A stretch of DNA of 64,000 nt, taken from W-Chloroflexi-9 sp045863195 (GTDB taxonomy: Bacteria > Chloroflexota > Dehalococcoidia > UBA2979). Made by a program: the position numbers and the translations under genes. Under the pieces are notes generated by a model, which saw only the letters and a list, made by a program, of their open reading frames with translations, had not been told where the DNA came from and made no database searches. Position 1 is the first letter of the stretch; each line of letters starts with the position of its first letter. Below are positions 1 to 7,965 of this stretch, piece by piece. The stretch is from positions 1-64,000 of the forward strand of contig BTUI01000010.1 of assembly GCA_045863195.1 (NCBI GenBank). The letters are read 5' to 3'.

Positions 1-42
1 CCGCGTGGTGCTGGCGTCCGTGCGCCCCGCGCCGGGCGGCGC

Positions 43-48
43 TATGAT
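43..48 (+). promoter_or_regulatory. Candidate -10 element of the tRNA-Gly gene
   Basis: TATGAT lies 15 bases before the first tRNA base, a normal distance for a sigma-70 type -10 box with a short leader. I do not see a convincing -35 box in the GC-rich sequence upstream. Confidence 0.4.
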
Positions 49-63
49 CGGGCTCCTCCTCGA

Positions 64-139
64 GCGGGAGTAGCTCAGCTGGCAGAGCATCTGCTTCCCA
101 AGCAGAGGGTCGCGGGTTCGAATCCCGTCTCCCGCTCCA
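64..139 (+). tRNA. tRNA-Gly (anticodon CCC)
   Basis: A complete 76-nt cloverleaf with encoded CCA. The acceptor stem pairs 64-70 with 129-135, the D stem 73-76 with 85-88, the anticodon stem 90-94 with 102-106, and the T stem 112-116 with 124-128. The anticodon loop is TTCCCAA, with CCC at 97-99, so it reads the glycine codon GGG. T136 is the discriminator and CCA is 137-139. A damaged copy of its 3' third occurs at 7197-7235. Confidence 0.97.
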
Positions 140-205
140 CACCGAATCCTCAGTCACGACGCCAGACTCACCGGACGGCCGCCACGCGAGATGCGGCCGT
201 TTAGC

Positions 206-227
206 GTGCGTGCGGGCAAGCACGCAC
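206..227. other. Stem-loop downstream of tRNA-Gly
   Basis: GTGCGTGC at 206-213 pairs with GCACGCAC at 220-227 around a 6-nt loop. There is no T-run, so it is a weak terminator at best. It sits in a 270-bp non-coding stretch, visibly less GC-rich than the rest of the window, that also holds the 10-bp palindrome CGTTCGAACG at 238-247. Confidence 0.3.
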
Positions 228-413
228 CGTTTGACGCCGTTCGAACGCTGATCGAACGCGCGATGATTCTGACGTTTCTGATGCGGCCCGCTCTGATGCG
301 ATGTGGAGCGCATTTCTCCCTGAGAGTGATCGGATCGAGAATCAACGCGACATCGAGATGGACGGACGCGCGTATATTCGAGGGCAGGCGCTCAGAGATC
401 GGCCTGGTTATCG

Positions 414-2753
414 ATGCCTAGCGTCGCAGCACCATTGTTCTCCCGACTCAACCTCCGCTGGCGGTTGCTGCTTGGCGTAGCCCTCTTCTTTCTTCCGGTG
501 CTCGTGGTGCAGGCGTGGAGCGCGGACGATGAGCGTGCGCGTGCGGTCCGAGACGCGCGGCAGCAGGCGCTGAGCCTGGCGCAGGTGGCGGAGGCGAACT
601 ACTCGCAGGTGGTCCTCGCCGGCGAGGCGGCGCTGGAGGTACTGGCGGACACACCGCCGGTGCAGATGGGATCCGGGGCCGAGTGCAACGACCTCCTCCG
701 CATCGTGGGGCAGTCGCACCCGGCCTTCGCGGCGTTCTCCGTCGCTGACGTGGATGGCCGTCTCACCTGTTCGGGCTCCCCCGACCGGATCGGCCTGAAC
801 ATCGCCGACCGCGAGTACTTCCACCGTGCGCTCCTGACGGGCGGCACCGTGAGTAGCGGGTTCCTGCTCAGCCGGGCGACCGGCGCGCCGACCGTCACCC
901 TGGCGACGCCGATCGCCAGCGCCGAGGAGATCGCCGGGGTCCTGATCCTGGCGCTCGACCTCGGCTGGTTTTCGGAGGTGTTCGGCAACCTCGACCTGCC
1001 GCCCGGCAGTTCACTCCGGTTGACCGGAGCGGGCGGTGATGACCTGATCCACCTGACGGACGGCGAGCCGGACGGCGGCGAATCCGTCACCGCGGAGCAG
1101 ACCCTGCGCCGGACTGCGATCACCGACGGCGTCGACGGGTTTGTCTCCGTCTCGATCCCGCGCGCCGAGGTGATCGGCGGCGCGAACGCGCGCATGTGGC
1201 GGAACCTGGCGGTGCTGGGCGGGGCGACGGGGTTCCTCGGCCTGCTGTCGTTCGTGGTGGTCACCGCCACGGTGCAGGCCCCGCTGAACCGGCTGGTGGG
1301 TTTCACCCGCCAGTTGTCCGGCGGCGACTTCGACGCGCGGGCCGCCACCGGCGCGCTCGACGCCCCCGAGGTCGTCCAGCTCACCGAGGCGATGAACGTG
1401 AGTGCGGAGGCGCTGAGCCTCTTCGAGCGGAGCCTGCTGGACCTTGCCACGGTCGACCCGCTGACCGGACTCGCGAACCGAATCGGCTTCGCCCAGGCGT
1501 TGGCCGGGCTGTTTGACGAGGCTCGTGACGCGGGCGAACGGGTGACGGTCGGGGTGGTGGGCATCCGTGCGTTCACGGCGATCAACGCGACGCTGGGCTT
1601 CGAGGTCGGCGACCGCGTCCTGCAGGGTGTGGGGAGCCGCATCGTGGAGGCGCTTGAGCCGGGTGCGATCGTGGCGCGGCTCAGCGGCGACTCGTTTGTC
1701 GTCGCGCAGCGGGTCTGGGCGGGGGAGGTTGAACCGCTCGCGCTCGCCCTCCGGCTGCACTACGTCCTGACCGCGCCGCTCATCGCCGGGTCGACCGTCC
1801 TGCGCGTCCGCCCGTACATCGGCGTCGCAGACTTCCCAGCGGACGGCGACCAGCCGGAACGCCTCATCCGCCGCGCGGAACTGGCCTCTCGTCGCGCGCG
1901 TGACGACGCCCAGCGATGGGCCCGGTTCGATCTCGGACGAGACGAGCCAGACCGCGAGCAGGTCCACCTGCTGGACGCCCTGCAGGGCGCGCTGGAACGA
2001 TCCGAGCTGGAGGTGCATTACCAGCCGAAGGTGGCGCTCGCCTCCGGGGCGCTCTCCGGCGTGGAGGCGCTGGTGCGGTGGCGTCGTGATGGTGAGTACG
2101 TCTCGCCCGCACGGTTCATCCCCATCGCCGAGCAAGCTGGGATGATCCCGGACCTGACGCGCGCCGTCCTCGGGATGGTCGTGCAGCAGCTGGCAGCCTG
2201 GCGCAACGCCGGACATGACGTCCATGTCTCCGTGAACATCTCGGTGCTCGATCTGGCCGATGACGAGTTCACCGGCATGGTGGAGGGTCTGCTCGCGCGG
2301 TGGGGGGTGCCTCCGGGACTCCTGGAGCTGGAGATCACGGAGACGGCGCTGTTGCGCGAGGCGGCGACCGCCCGGGCGGCGGCCGAACGCCTCACGGCGA
2401 TGGGGATTGCGCTGACGGTGGACGACTACGGGGTCGGGTTCGCGCCCCTGACCTACCTCACGGCGTTCCCGCTTCGCGCCATCAAGCTCGACCGCGCGTT
2501 CGTCGCCGACCTGGTGACGAGCGAGCAGTCCCGGACGATCGTGGCGGCGACGATCGCGATGGCGCACGGGCTCGGGTTGGAGGTGGTCGCCGAGGGCGTG
2601 GAGACGCAGGACGTTGCCGACATCCTCCGGGGCCTCGGCTGTGATCACGCCCAGGGGTATGGGTTCGCCTACCCTGGGCCGGCCGCGGAGGTTGCACGCT
2701 TTGCGGGTGGCGCCACCCCCGCCGCGTGGTTGCCCGGCGGAGGCGTGGCGTGA
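414..2753 (+). CDS. Membrane sensor with degenerate GGDEF and intact EAL domain (c-di-GMP phosphodiesterase)
   Basis: 779 residues. There is a transmembrane segment near residues 15-35, an extracytoplasmic Cache/PDC-like domain to about 260, a second membrane segment near 262-285, a HAMP linker, a GGDEF domain (DPLTGLANR near 347) and an EAL domain. The GGDEF signature reads SGDSF (about 424-428), so cyclase activity is unlikely. The EAL half keeps EALVRW (about 549), LEITETALL, DDYGVGF, IKLDRAF and VVAEGVET, the residues expected for Mg-dependent c-di-GMP hydrolysis. Its stop overlaps the GTG start of a periplasmic binding lipoprotein by 4 bp, suggesting a ligand-linked sensory pair. The ribosome binding site is weak. 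Confidence 0.9.
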   Translation: MPSVAAPLFSRLNLRWRLLLGVALFFLPVLVVQAWSADDERARAVRDARQQALSLAQVAEANYSQVVLAGEAALEVLADTPPVQMGSGAECNDLLRIVGQSHPAFAAFSVADVDGRLTCSGSPDRIGLNIADREYFHRALLTGGTVSSGFLLSRATGAPTVTLATPIASAEEIAGVLILALDLGWFSEVFGNLDLPPGSSLRLTGAGGDDLIHLTDGEPDGGESVTAEQTLRRTAITDGVDGFVSVSIPRAEVIGGANARMWRNLAVLGGATGFLGLLSFVVVTATVQAPLNRLVGFTRQLSGGDFDARAATGALDAPEVVQLTEAMNVSAEALSLFERSLLDLATVDPLTGLANRIGFAQALAGLFDEARDAGERVTVGVVGIRAFTAINATLGFEVGDRVLQGVGSRIVEALEPGAIVARLSGDSFVVAQRVWAGEVEPLALALRLHYVLTAPLIAGSTVLRVRPYIGVADFPADGDQPERLIRRAELASRRARDDAQRWARFDLGRDEPDREQVHLLDALQGALERSELEVHYQPKVALASGALSGVEALVRWRRDGEYVSPARFIPIAEQAGMIPDLTRAVLGMVVQQLAAWRNAGHDVHVSVNISVLDLADDEFTGMVEGLLARWGVPPGLLELEITETALLREAATARAAAERLTAMGIALTVDDYGVGFAPLTYLTAFPLRAIKLDRAFVADLVTSEQSRTIVAATIAMAHGLGLEVVAEGVETQDVADILRGLGCDHAQGYGFAYPGPAAEVARFAGGATPAAWLPGGGVA

Positions 2754-3628
2754 CCGAGGCACTCCGTCGCCACCCCGGATTGGCGCTGTTGTGCGGTGTC
2801 CTCGCGGTGGCGATCCTCTCAGGCTGCGGGCGGGCGGAAGCGGACACCCTGACGCTCCTGCGGGAGGCGGGGAGTGTCAGGGTCGGGTTCGCGGATGAGC
2901 CGCCGTACGCCTACCTCGACGCTGGCGGGCGGCTCGTGGGTTCCGAAGTAGCGGTCGCGTCGGAAATCTTCGGCCGGCTTGGGGTCGACTCGCTCGTGCC
3001 GGTCCGGCTCCCGTTCGACGAACTGATCCCGGCGCTCGAAGACGGCCGCGTGGACGCGGTGGTCGCGGGCATGTTCATCACGCCGGAGCGCTGTGCGCGG
3101 GTGGCGTTCTCCAATCCGACCTATGCGGCACCCGAGGTGCTGGCGGTGCCGGTTGGAAACCCGCGCGGCTTCACCCGGTATCGCGACATCAGGGACGCGG
3201 GCGGAGTGGTTGGCGTGCTGGGCGGGTCGGTTGAGGCGGAGCACGCCCTCGGCGCCGGCATCCCGGCCGACCGCATCGTCCATGCGGACGACCCGGTCGA
3301 CCTCGTCACGCTGCTCACGGCGGGGGAGATCGACGCGTTCGCTCTGACCTCGCTCTCAGTTCGGAGGCTCCAGGCCGTTGCCGGCCAGCCGTTCGAGGTC
3401 ACCGCTCCGTTCATCCCGCTCGTCAACGGACGTCCCGCGGTGGGCGCCGGCGGGTTCGCGTTCCGTCCGGGGGACGGGGGCCTCGTGGAGGCGGTCAACC
3501 GTGAACTCAGCCGGCTGCGCGAAGGTGGCGCCATCGAGGCACTCGTGGAGCCCCACGGCCTGACCGCCCGCGAGCTCGTGCCCGCAGCGAGCCTGACCGC
3601 CGAGGGGCTCTGCGCGGGCGCCCCATAG
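2750..3628 (+). CDS. Extracellular solute-binding lipoprotein, family 3 (amino-acid/ectoine type)
   Basis: 292 residues from the GTG at 2750, chosen because it overlaps the preceding TGA as GTGA and has GGCGGAGG upstream. An ATG at 2726 would add eight residues. The N-terminus has a hydrophobic stretch ending in the lipobox LSGC. The mature part begins with the family-3 pattern LREAGSVRVGFADEPPYAYL and continues with a typical two-lobe binding domain. It resembles EhuB-type ectoine binding proteins, but no ABC permease or ATPase follows. With the upstream membrane EAL protein it may act as a ligand sensor rather than a transporter component (inference). Confidence 0.85.
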   Translation: MTEALRRHPGLALLCGVLAVAILSGCGRAEADTLTLLREAGSVRVGFADEPPYAYLDAGGRLVGSEVAVASEIFGRLGVDSLVPVRLPFDELIPALEDGRVDAVVAGMFITPERCARVAFSNPTYAAPEVLAVPVGNPRGFTRYRDIRDAGGVVGVLGGSVEAEHALGAGIPADRIVHADDPVDLVTLLTAGEIDAFALTSLSVRRLQAVAGQPFEVTAPFIPLVNGRPAVGAGGFAFRPGDGGLVEAVNRELSRLREGGAIEALVEPHGLTARELVPAASLTAEGLCAGAP

Positions 3629-3700
3629 ATCATCGGACCGCGCGGGGGAGCAGCGCGCCGGCCGACCTCGAGGTCCTCGGAGCCCGCGGAGCACGCCGTT

Positions 3701-3735
3701 GCTCGACCGTCACGCCCCGCGCGTGACGGTCGAGC
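3701..3735. terminator. Bidirectional terminator between convergent genes
   Basis: A perfect 14-bp stem (3701-3714 with 3722-3735) with a 7-nt loop lies between the end of the solute-binding lipoprotein and the end of the opposing oxidase. No T-run is present, which is common at this GC content. Confidence 0.7.
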
Positions 3736-3747
3736 GAGCGAGGGAGG

Positions 3748-5148
3748 CTACCGCGCGGGGGCGACGTTCACGTTGAACGCGAACACGTTGTCCGGGTCGT
3801 ACTTCGCCTTCACCGCCTGGAGCCGGCGCATCGTCCCCTCCAGGTAGGCCTCCTGCTTGCGGGCCTCGCCGTCGTCCTGCAGGAAGTTGACGTAGGTGCC
3901 GCGACGGGCGGCGGCGATGTGCTCCCAGGTGTCTCGGGTCCACTGGCGGTGGGCGGCGCCGTCGTCCTCCGGGTCCAACCAGATGGAGATGATGCTCACC
4001 ATCAGGTCCACGTCGCGGTGGGCGAAGGCGGTGGCATCCGCGGGGACGCGCGCCATGGCGCCACCGAGGCCGCGCAGCTGGATCTCGTTCAACGGCGACG
4101 ACGACGAGCGCATCGCCGTCACGAGCGCGTCCAGCTGAGCGTCCGACAGGTCGTCCGCGAACATTGAGCGGATGCTGGCGCCGTGCCGCTGCTCCGCCTC
4201 CACGAAGTAGGCGAACATCATCGGGTAGGGACCGTACGTGACGGTGTCCGCGATCGGCTGTGCGAGGGAGCGCAGCGGCGCGAGCGCCTCGTCGAGGCCG
4301 CGTTCGTCGCCCGTCCACACGACGCCGACGAGGACGACGGGCTGGCCGACGACCTCCTCCGGGATGAACGGCGCCGGGGGCGCGGCCATCATGAAGGCGA
4401 TCGTCGTGAGGTCCTCGGACGCGCGCGGGGTGTAGTCCACGTAGCCGCGGAGCACCTCGCGGGTGGCGGGAAGGACGATCAGGCCGGCATGTACCATGCC
4501 GCTGGGGGCGAGGCGGAAGGTGAAGTCGGTGATGATGCCGAAGTTGCTGCCGCCGCCGCGGATCGCCCAGAAGAGATCGGGGTGCTGCGTCGCCGAGACG
4601 CGGAGCACCGCGCCCTCGGCGGTGACGACGGTGGCTGCGAGCAGGCTGTCGATGGTCAGGCCGTACTTCCGGACCATCCAGCCGATGCCGCCGCCGACGG
4701 TGAGGCCACCGATGCCGACGGAGCCGGTGTCGCCGGTGGTGAGCGCGAGCCCATAGACGCCCGCCGCCGCGCCGAGCTCGTTGGAGCGGACGCCCGGCTG
4801 GACCACGGCCGTGCGCTCGATCGGGTCGATGGTGATCGCCTTCATGCCCCCGAGGTCGATCAGGAGCGCGCCGTCCTGCACGGAGTGTCCCCAGACGGCG
4901 TGGCCGCCGGAGCGGGGTACGAACGCGATGCCCCGCTCGCGGGCGAACCGGACGGCGAAGGCGACGTCCTGCGTGCCGGCGCAGCGGACGATCGCCGCCG
5001 GGTAGCGGTCGAAAGTGATGCTGACGATCTGGCGGGCCTCGTCGTACTCCGGGTCTCCCGGGACGACGACGGTTCCGTCGATGCCGGCCCGGAGGGCGTC
5101 GAGCGACTGGGCGTCGAGGCGGTGGATGGGTGCAGCGGTGGTGGTCAT
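3748..5148 (-). CDS. FAD-linked oxidoreductase, berberine-bridge-enzyme family
   Basis: 466 residues. A PCMH-type FAD-binding domain occupies roughly residues 30-210, and a C-terminal BBE segment includes YDPDNVFAFNVNV. The motif RSGGHAVWGHS near residue 80 supplies the His that normally forms 8-alpha-histidyl FAD. The second covalent Cys of bicovalent members is absent: the site reads TGDTGSVGIGGLT. The family oxidises alcohols, sugars or secondary metabolites with O2 and releases H2O2. There is no signal peptide. ATG 5148 is preceded by AAGGAG at good spacing. It is divergent from the split-barrel operon across a 182-bp control region. The substrate cannot be named. Confidence 0.88.
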   Translation of the reverse strand: MTTTAAPIHRLDAQSLDALRAGIDGTVVVPGDPEYDEARQIVSITFDRYPAAIVRCAGTQDVAFAVRFARERGIAFVPRSGGHAVWGHSVQDGALLIDLGGMKAITIDPIERTAVVQPGVRSNELGAAAGVYGLALTTGDTGSVGIGGLTVGGGIGWMVRKYGLTIDSLLAATVVTAEGAVLRVSATQHPDLFWAIRGGGSNFGIITDFTFRLAPSGMVHAGLIVLPATREVLRGYVDYTPRASEDLTTIAFMMAAPPAPFIPEEVVGQPVVLVGVVWTGDERGLDEALAPLRSLAQPIADTVTYGPYPMMFAYFVEAEQRHGASIRSMFADDLSDAQLDALVTAMRSSSSPLNEIQLRGLGGAMARVPADATAFAHRDVDLMVSIISIWLDPEDDGAAHRQWTRDTWEHIAAARRGTYVNFLQDDGEARKQEAYLEGTMRRLQAVKAKYDPDNVFAFNVNVAPAR

Positions 5149-5221
5149 GTCAGTCTCCTTTGTGCCGGAGGCTCGTCTCCCGAGCCGTGGCGCTGAGCAT
5201 GCCCGGGAATCCCGCTGTCCG

Positions 5222-5282
5222 TTCCTAAGCGCCCGCTACCCTTCCCTCACTCTTTCCTAGAGGGATCGGATAACATTCCTAA
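5222..5282. promoter_or_regulatory. Divergent control region with three TTCCTA repeats
   Basis: Three copies of TTCCTA begin at 5222, 5254 and 5276, spaced 32 and 22 bp. That is close to three and two helical turns, so all would face the same side of the DNA. They lie between the divergent oxidase and split-barrel genes, around a TAACAT (5271-5276) that could be a -10 box for the rightward gene. The partner regulator is unknown; the winged-helix protein ending at 7132 is a candidate. Confidence 0.35.
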
Positions 5283-5330
5283 CCACTCCGACGTGCGGCC
5301 CTGGAGGCCTCCGCCTCTCCCGGAAACACG

Positions 5331-5795
5331 ATGTTTCTCATCGACGACGCGCTCAAGGAATTCTGCGAGTCAGGCGTGAGCGCCCTTCTCGGCACGGTGG
5401 ACGCCGAAGGCCGGCCACACCTGTCCTATGCGTGGGGCCCGCGTGTCCACCCGGGTGGCGCAGCCGTCAGCGTGTACGTCGACCGCGAACGAGCGGTGGC
5501 GCTGCTGGCCGGCAGCGACGTTGGCGCGCAGATCGCGGCGACCTTCACCGATCCGGTAAGCATGCGCTCGTTCCAGTTCAAGGGGCGCCTCATCGGCACG
5601 GGGGAGCCCAATGACGCGGAGCGCCACTGGGTGGAGCGGCACCGCGACGCCTTCACGACGACGACCTCGCTGGTGGGTGACCCGCCGCACGCGATCCGGA
5701 ACCTGTGGATGCAGGGCCCCACCGTACGCGTCGACATCTCCGTGGATCGTGGGTTTGACCAGACGCCGGGACCGAACGCGGGGCAGCCGCTGTGA
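5331..5795 (+). CDS. Pyridoxamine 5'-phosphate oxidase-like FMN-binding split-barrel protein
   Basis: 154 residues with the split-barrel start (SGVSALLGTVDAEGRPHLSYAWGPRV) and a later MRSFQFKGRL strand typical of the PNPOx-like fold. These proteins bind FMN, F420 or heme and act as reductases or detoxifiers, and the fold alone does not fix the substrate. It is the first gene of a two-gene operon: its TGA overlaps the GTG of the next gene by 4 bp. It is divergent from the BBE oxidase, which suggests a shared redox role. Confidence 0.8.
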   Translation: MFLIDDALKEFCESGVSALLGTVDAEGRPHLSYAWGPRVHPGGAAVSVYVDRERAVALLAGSDVGAQIAATFTDPVSMRSFQFKGRLIGTGEPNDAERHWVERHRDAFTTTTSLVGDPPHAIRNLWMQGPTVRVDISVDRGFDQTPGPNAGQPL

Positions 5796-7132
5796 CGGAC
5801 GCGTTGGAGGTGCCGCTGGAGTCGATCCCCGGCTGCTTCGAGGGGGTGATCCCATCCGTGATCTGTACGGTGGGCGAGGATGGCGCGCCCAACGTGACGT
5901 ACCTATCGATCGTCCACCGCGTGGACGACCAGCACGTGGCCCTCTCCCGGCAGTTCTTCAAGAAGACGGACGAGAACACGCAGCGGAATCCGCTCGCGCA
6001 GGTGGGGTTGGTGGATCCGGACACCGGCCGCCAGTTCCTGCTCGACCTGCGGTACGAGCGGACGGAGACCTCCGGGCCGCTGTTCGAGCGGATGCGGACG
6101 CACCTGGACGCAGTGGCGGCGCAGGACGGGATGACCAACATCTTCCGCCTCAAGGGCGTCGATATCTGCCGCGTGGAGCGGAGCGTGATGGCGCCGTGCG
6201 ACTTCCCGGAGTCGGTCCCGCAGCACGATGTCTCGCTGGCGCAGGTGGAGGCGGTGGCGCGCCGCGTGGGGATGGCGGAGGACCTGGACGCCCTGCTGCA
6301 GGTCACACTGGATGCCTGCCGTGACCTGGCCCAGTGTGACCACGCATTCATCATGTTGACAGACGAAACGGCCGAGCGGCTCTACACGGTGGCGAGCATC
6401 GGCTACGGCGACTCCGGCACCGGGTCCGAGATCGAACTCGGGCAGGGTCTGTTGGGCCTGGCGGCCGCGCGGCGGCAGTCGGTGCGGGTGACACACATGA
6501 CGCGTGATCTGCGGTACGCGCATGTGAGCCAGTCACCGCCGGGTGATGAGGCCTCGACGGGGCGGATTCCGCTGCCCGGGCTGCCCGGGGTGCAGAGCCA
6601 GTTGGTCACGCCCATGCTGGCGCACCGCCAGCTCGTGGGCGTGATCGTGCTGCAGAGCGACCGGATCGGGGCGTTCCATGCGGCGCACGAGTGCCTGGTA
6701 GGGATCATCGGCAGCCACGTGGCGGTGGCGATGACGCTCCTGGCCTCGCAGGAGGGATCAGCGGCGGACACTCCTGCCGCGGACGAGTCCCTGCCGCCCA
6801 TCGTCGTGAAGTACTACCCGGAAGACGAGAGCGTGTTCCTGGACAACGAATACCTCATCAAGGGCGTCGCCGGGGGGATCCTCTGGCGGCTGCTCAGCCA
6901 GTACGTGTCCGAAGGGCGCGAGGAGTTCAGCAACCGCGAGCTGCGGCTGGACGCAACGCTGGCGCTCCCGGACATCAAGGACAACCTGGAAGCCCGATTG
7001 ATCCTGCTGCGAAAGCGTCTGGAGGAGCGGTGTGACTACCTCCGGATCGAACGAGTCGCGCGTGGACGCTTCCGTCTGATCGTCGCGCGCCCGCTCTCGC
7101 TCCACGCCGTCGAGGGTGCGCGCGAGCACTGA
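5792..7132 (+). CDS. PNPOx-like split barrel fused to GAF and winged-helix domains
   Basis: 446 residues starting at GTG 5792. Residues 1 to about 155 repeat the split-barrel fold of the upstream gene (VICTVGEDGAPNVTYLS). About 165-320 is a GAF domain (LDALLQVTLDACRDLAQCDHAF, later RQLVGVIVLQ). The last ~100 residues (YLIKGVAGGILWRLLSQY, then EFSNRELRLD) look like an OmpR/SARP-style winged helix. The arrangement suggests a cofactor- or ligand-sensing transcription factor, with the barrel as a sensor or an enzyme that controls it (inference). Translationally coupled to the small split-barrel gene. Confidence 0.8.
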   Translation: MTDALEVPLESIPGCFEGVIPSVICTVGEDGAPNVTYLSIVHRVDDQHVALSRQFFKKTDENTQRNPLAQVGLVDPDTGRQFLLDLRYERTETSGPLFERMRTHLDAVAAQDGMTNIFRLKGVDICRVERSVMAPCDFPESVPQHDVSLAQVEAVARRVGMAEDLDALLQVTLDACRDLAQCDHAFIMLTDETAERLYTVASIGYGDSGTGSEIELGQGLLGLAAARRQSVRVTHMTRDLRYAHVSQSPPGDEASTGRIPLPGLPGVQSQLVTPMLAHRQLVGVIVLQSDRIGAFHAAHECLVGIIGSHVAVAMTLLASQEGSAADTPAADESLPPIVVKYYPEDESVFLDNEYLIKGVAGGILWRLLSQYVSEGREEFSNRELRLDATLALPDIKDNLEARLILLRKRLEERCDYLRIERVARGRFRLIVARPLSLHAVEGAREH

Positions 7133-7443
7133 CCGCGTCCGACCCAGGTCCGTTCGTCGGGGCACGATGCCCGGCACCGGCGAGCCTTCCGAGTACAGGG
7201 TCGCGGGTTCGCGAATCCCGTCTCCCGCTCCACACGACCAGCGACGGGCGCGACCCCAGACACACCGCCCCGCACCTTCACGGAAGCGACCCGCGAACCG
7301 GGCTCGAGAGCGTGCCTCGCGAATCCGCCCGGCCCAATGCCGCTCCATGGTGGTCCGAGCGCGCAATCCTCCCGCCGCGGGTTGAACGGTCGGGCGAGCC
7401 GTGTAGCCTTCGAGGTGCACGCTCGCAGCGGAAGGGCAACGCC
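7133..7443. other. 311-bp intergenic region with tRNA remnant
   Basis: No gene is supported on either strand. The only recognisable content is the damaged tRNA-Gly 3' copy at 7197-7235 and, at its right end, the leader and GGAAGGG ribosome binding site (about 7430) of the next lipoprotein. Confidence 0.6.
7197..7235 (+). repeat. Partial direct repeat of the tRNA-Gly 3' end (possible attachment-site scar)
   Basis: Bases 7197-7211 equal 106-120 and 7214-7235 equal 121-142 of the tRNA-Gly region, so 37 matching bases are interrupted only by a 2-nt CG insertion in the T loop. The match covers the variable-loop end, T arm, acceptor 3' strand, CCA and three bases beyond. The orientation is the same as the tRNA. 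This is the arrangement expected of att sites flanking an element inserted at a tRNA 3' end. Confidence 0.7.
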
Positions 7444-7812
7444 ATGAAGAGGTTCATCCCGGTCGCACTGGTACTCGTCATGGCGCTCGGCATCGTCGGC
7501 TGCGAGATGGAGCGCCAGAAGGCCGAACTCGCGACCAGCATGAATGACATGATCGACACGCAACTCAAGACATCCTGGCAGGCGGCCACGGGCGAGACGC
7601 TGTCCGGCGCCACGACGACCATCGAACGCGGCCGCCTGAGTGAGAGCCACGCCATCATGGCCTCGATGATCCTCATGGGGCGTGGCATGGAGTCGGACCT
7701 GTCGACGTACAAGGACCTGTATCTGGTGGAGTTCACGGACGCGGGCGGCGTAGAGCGCGCCGCCGTCTACGCGAACGGCGAGGTCATCCTGCCGGCCAGT
7801 GCCGGGCAGTAA
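7444..7812 (+). CDS. Small lipoprotein of unknown function
   Basis: 122 residues from ATG 7444, which follows GGAAGGG. A basic N-terminus and a hydrophobic run (VALVLVMALGIV) lead to a lipobox GC at about residue 20. The mature protein is small and mixed alpha/beta, with segments such as TTTIERGRLSESHAIMASMILMGRG and a final strand set LYLVEFTDAGGVERAAVYANGEVI, which resembles a small beta-hairpin sensor or PepSY-like fragment. I recognise no family. It is followed at once by a strong terminator, so it is probably monocistronic. Confidence 0.75.
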   Translation: MKRFIPVALVLVMALGIVGCEMERQKAELATSMNDMIDTQLKTSWQAATGETLSGATTTIERGRLSESHAIMASMILMGRGMESDLSTYKDLYLVEFTDAGGVERAAVYANGEVILPASAGQ

Positions 7813-7846
7813 CGCCGCTCCACATCCGTCGCGCGTGAAGTCTGGG

Positions 7847-7868
7847 AAGCCCGCCGTCAGGCGGGCTT
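7847..7868 (+). terminator. Rho-independent-like terminator
   Basis: A perfect 9-bp stem, AAGCCCGCC with GGCGGGCTT, around a 4-nt loop, 35 bp after the lipoprotein stop. Confidence 0.75.
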
Positions 7869-7897
7869 CGTCGTGTAACGGGCACCCTCAATCGGGG

Positions 7898-7928
7898 TTG
7901 ATCGTGAGTAAGTTGAGTGGTTTACTCA
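7898..7928 (+). promoter_or_regulatory. Promoter with embedded inverted-repeat operator, sulfur-transport operon
   Basis: TTGATC (7898-7903) and TTTACT (7921-7926) are separated by 17 bp, a good sigma-70 type promoter. Overlapping it is the perfect inverted repeat TGAGTAA-N10-TTACTCA (7905-7928), which fills the spacer and the -10 box. A dimeric repressor bound there would block polymerase. It lies 38 bp before the YeeE/YedE gene. Confidence 0.55.
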
Positions 7929-7965
7929 TCTTTATCGACCCAGCAGCGACTGAGCAGGACGTCAC

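Noticed and set aside
238..247. CGTTCGAACG palindrome as a LexA box
   Set aside because: The known Gram-positive-type box is CGAAC-N4-GTTCG; here the halves are in the opposite order and without a spacer.
1011..2762. 583-codon open frame on the minus strand
   Set aside because: It is antisense to the GGDEF/EAL gene, has Arg/His/Pro-rich shadow composition and no domain; high GC creates long antisense frames.
2750..3628. Naming the binding lipoprotein EhuB
   Set aside because: The N-terminal similarity is shared by many family-3 proteins and no ehuCD-like genes are nearby.
140..7196. Searching the putative island for an integrase or its remains
   Set aside because: No recombinase motifs were seen on either strand, so mobility is inferred only from the tRNA repeat.
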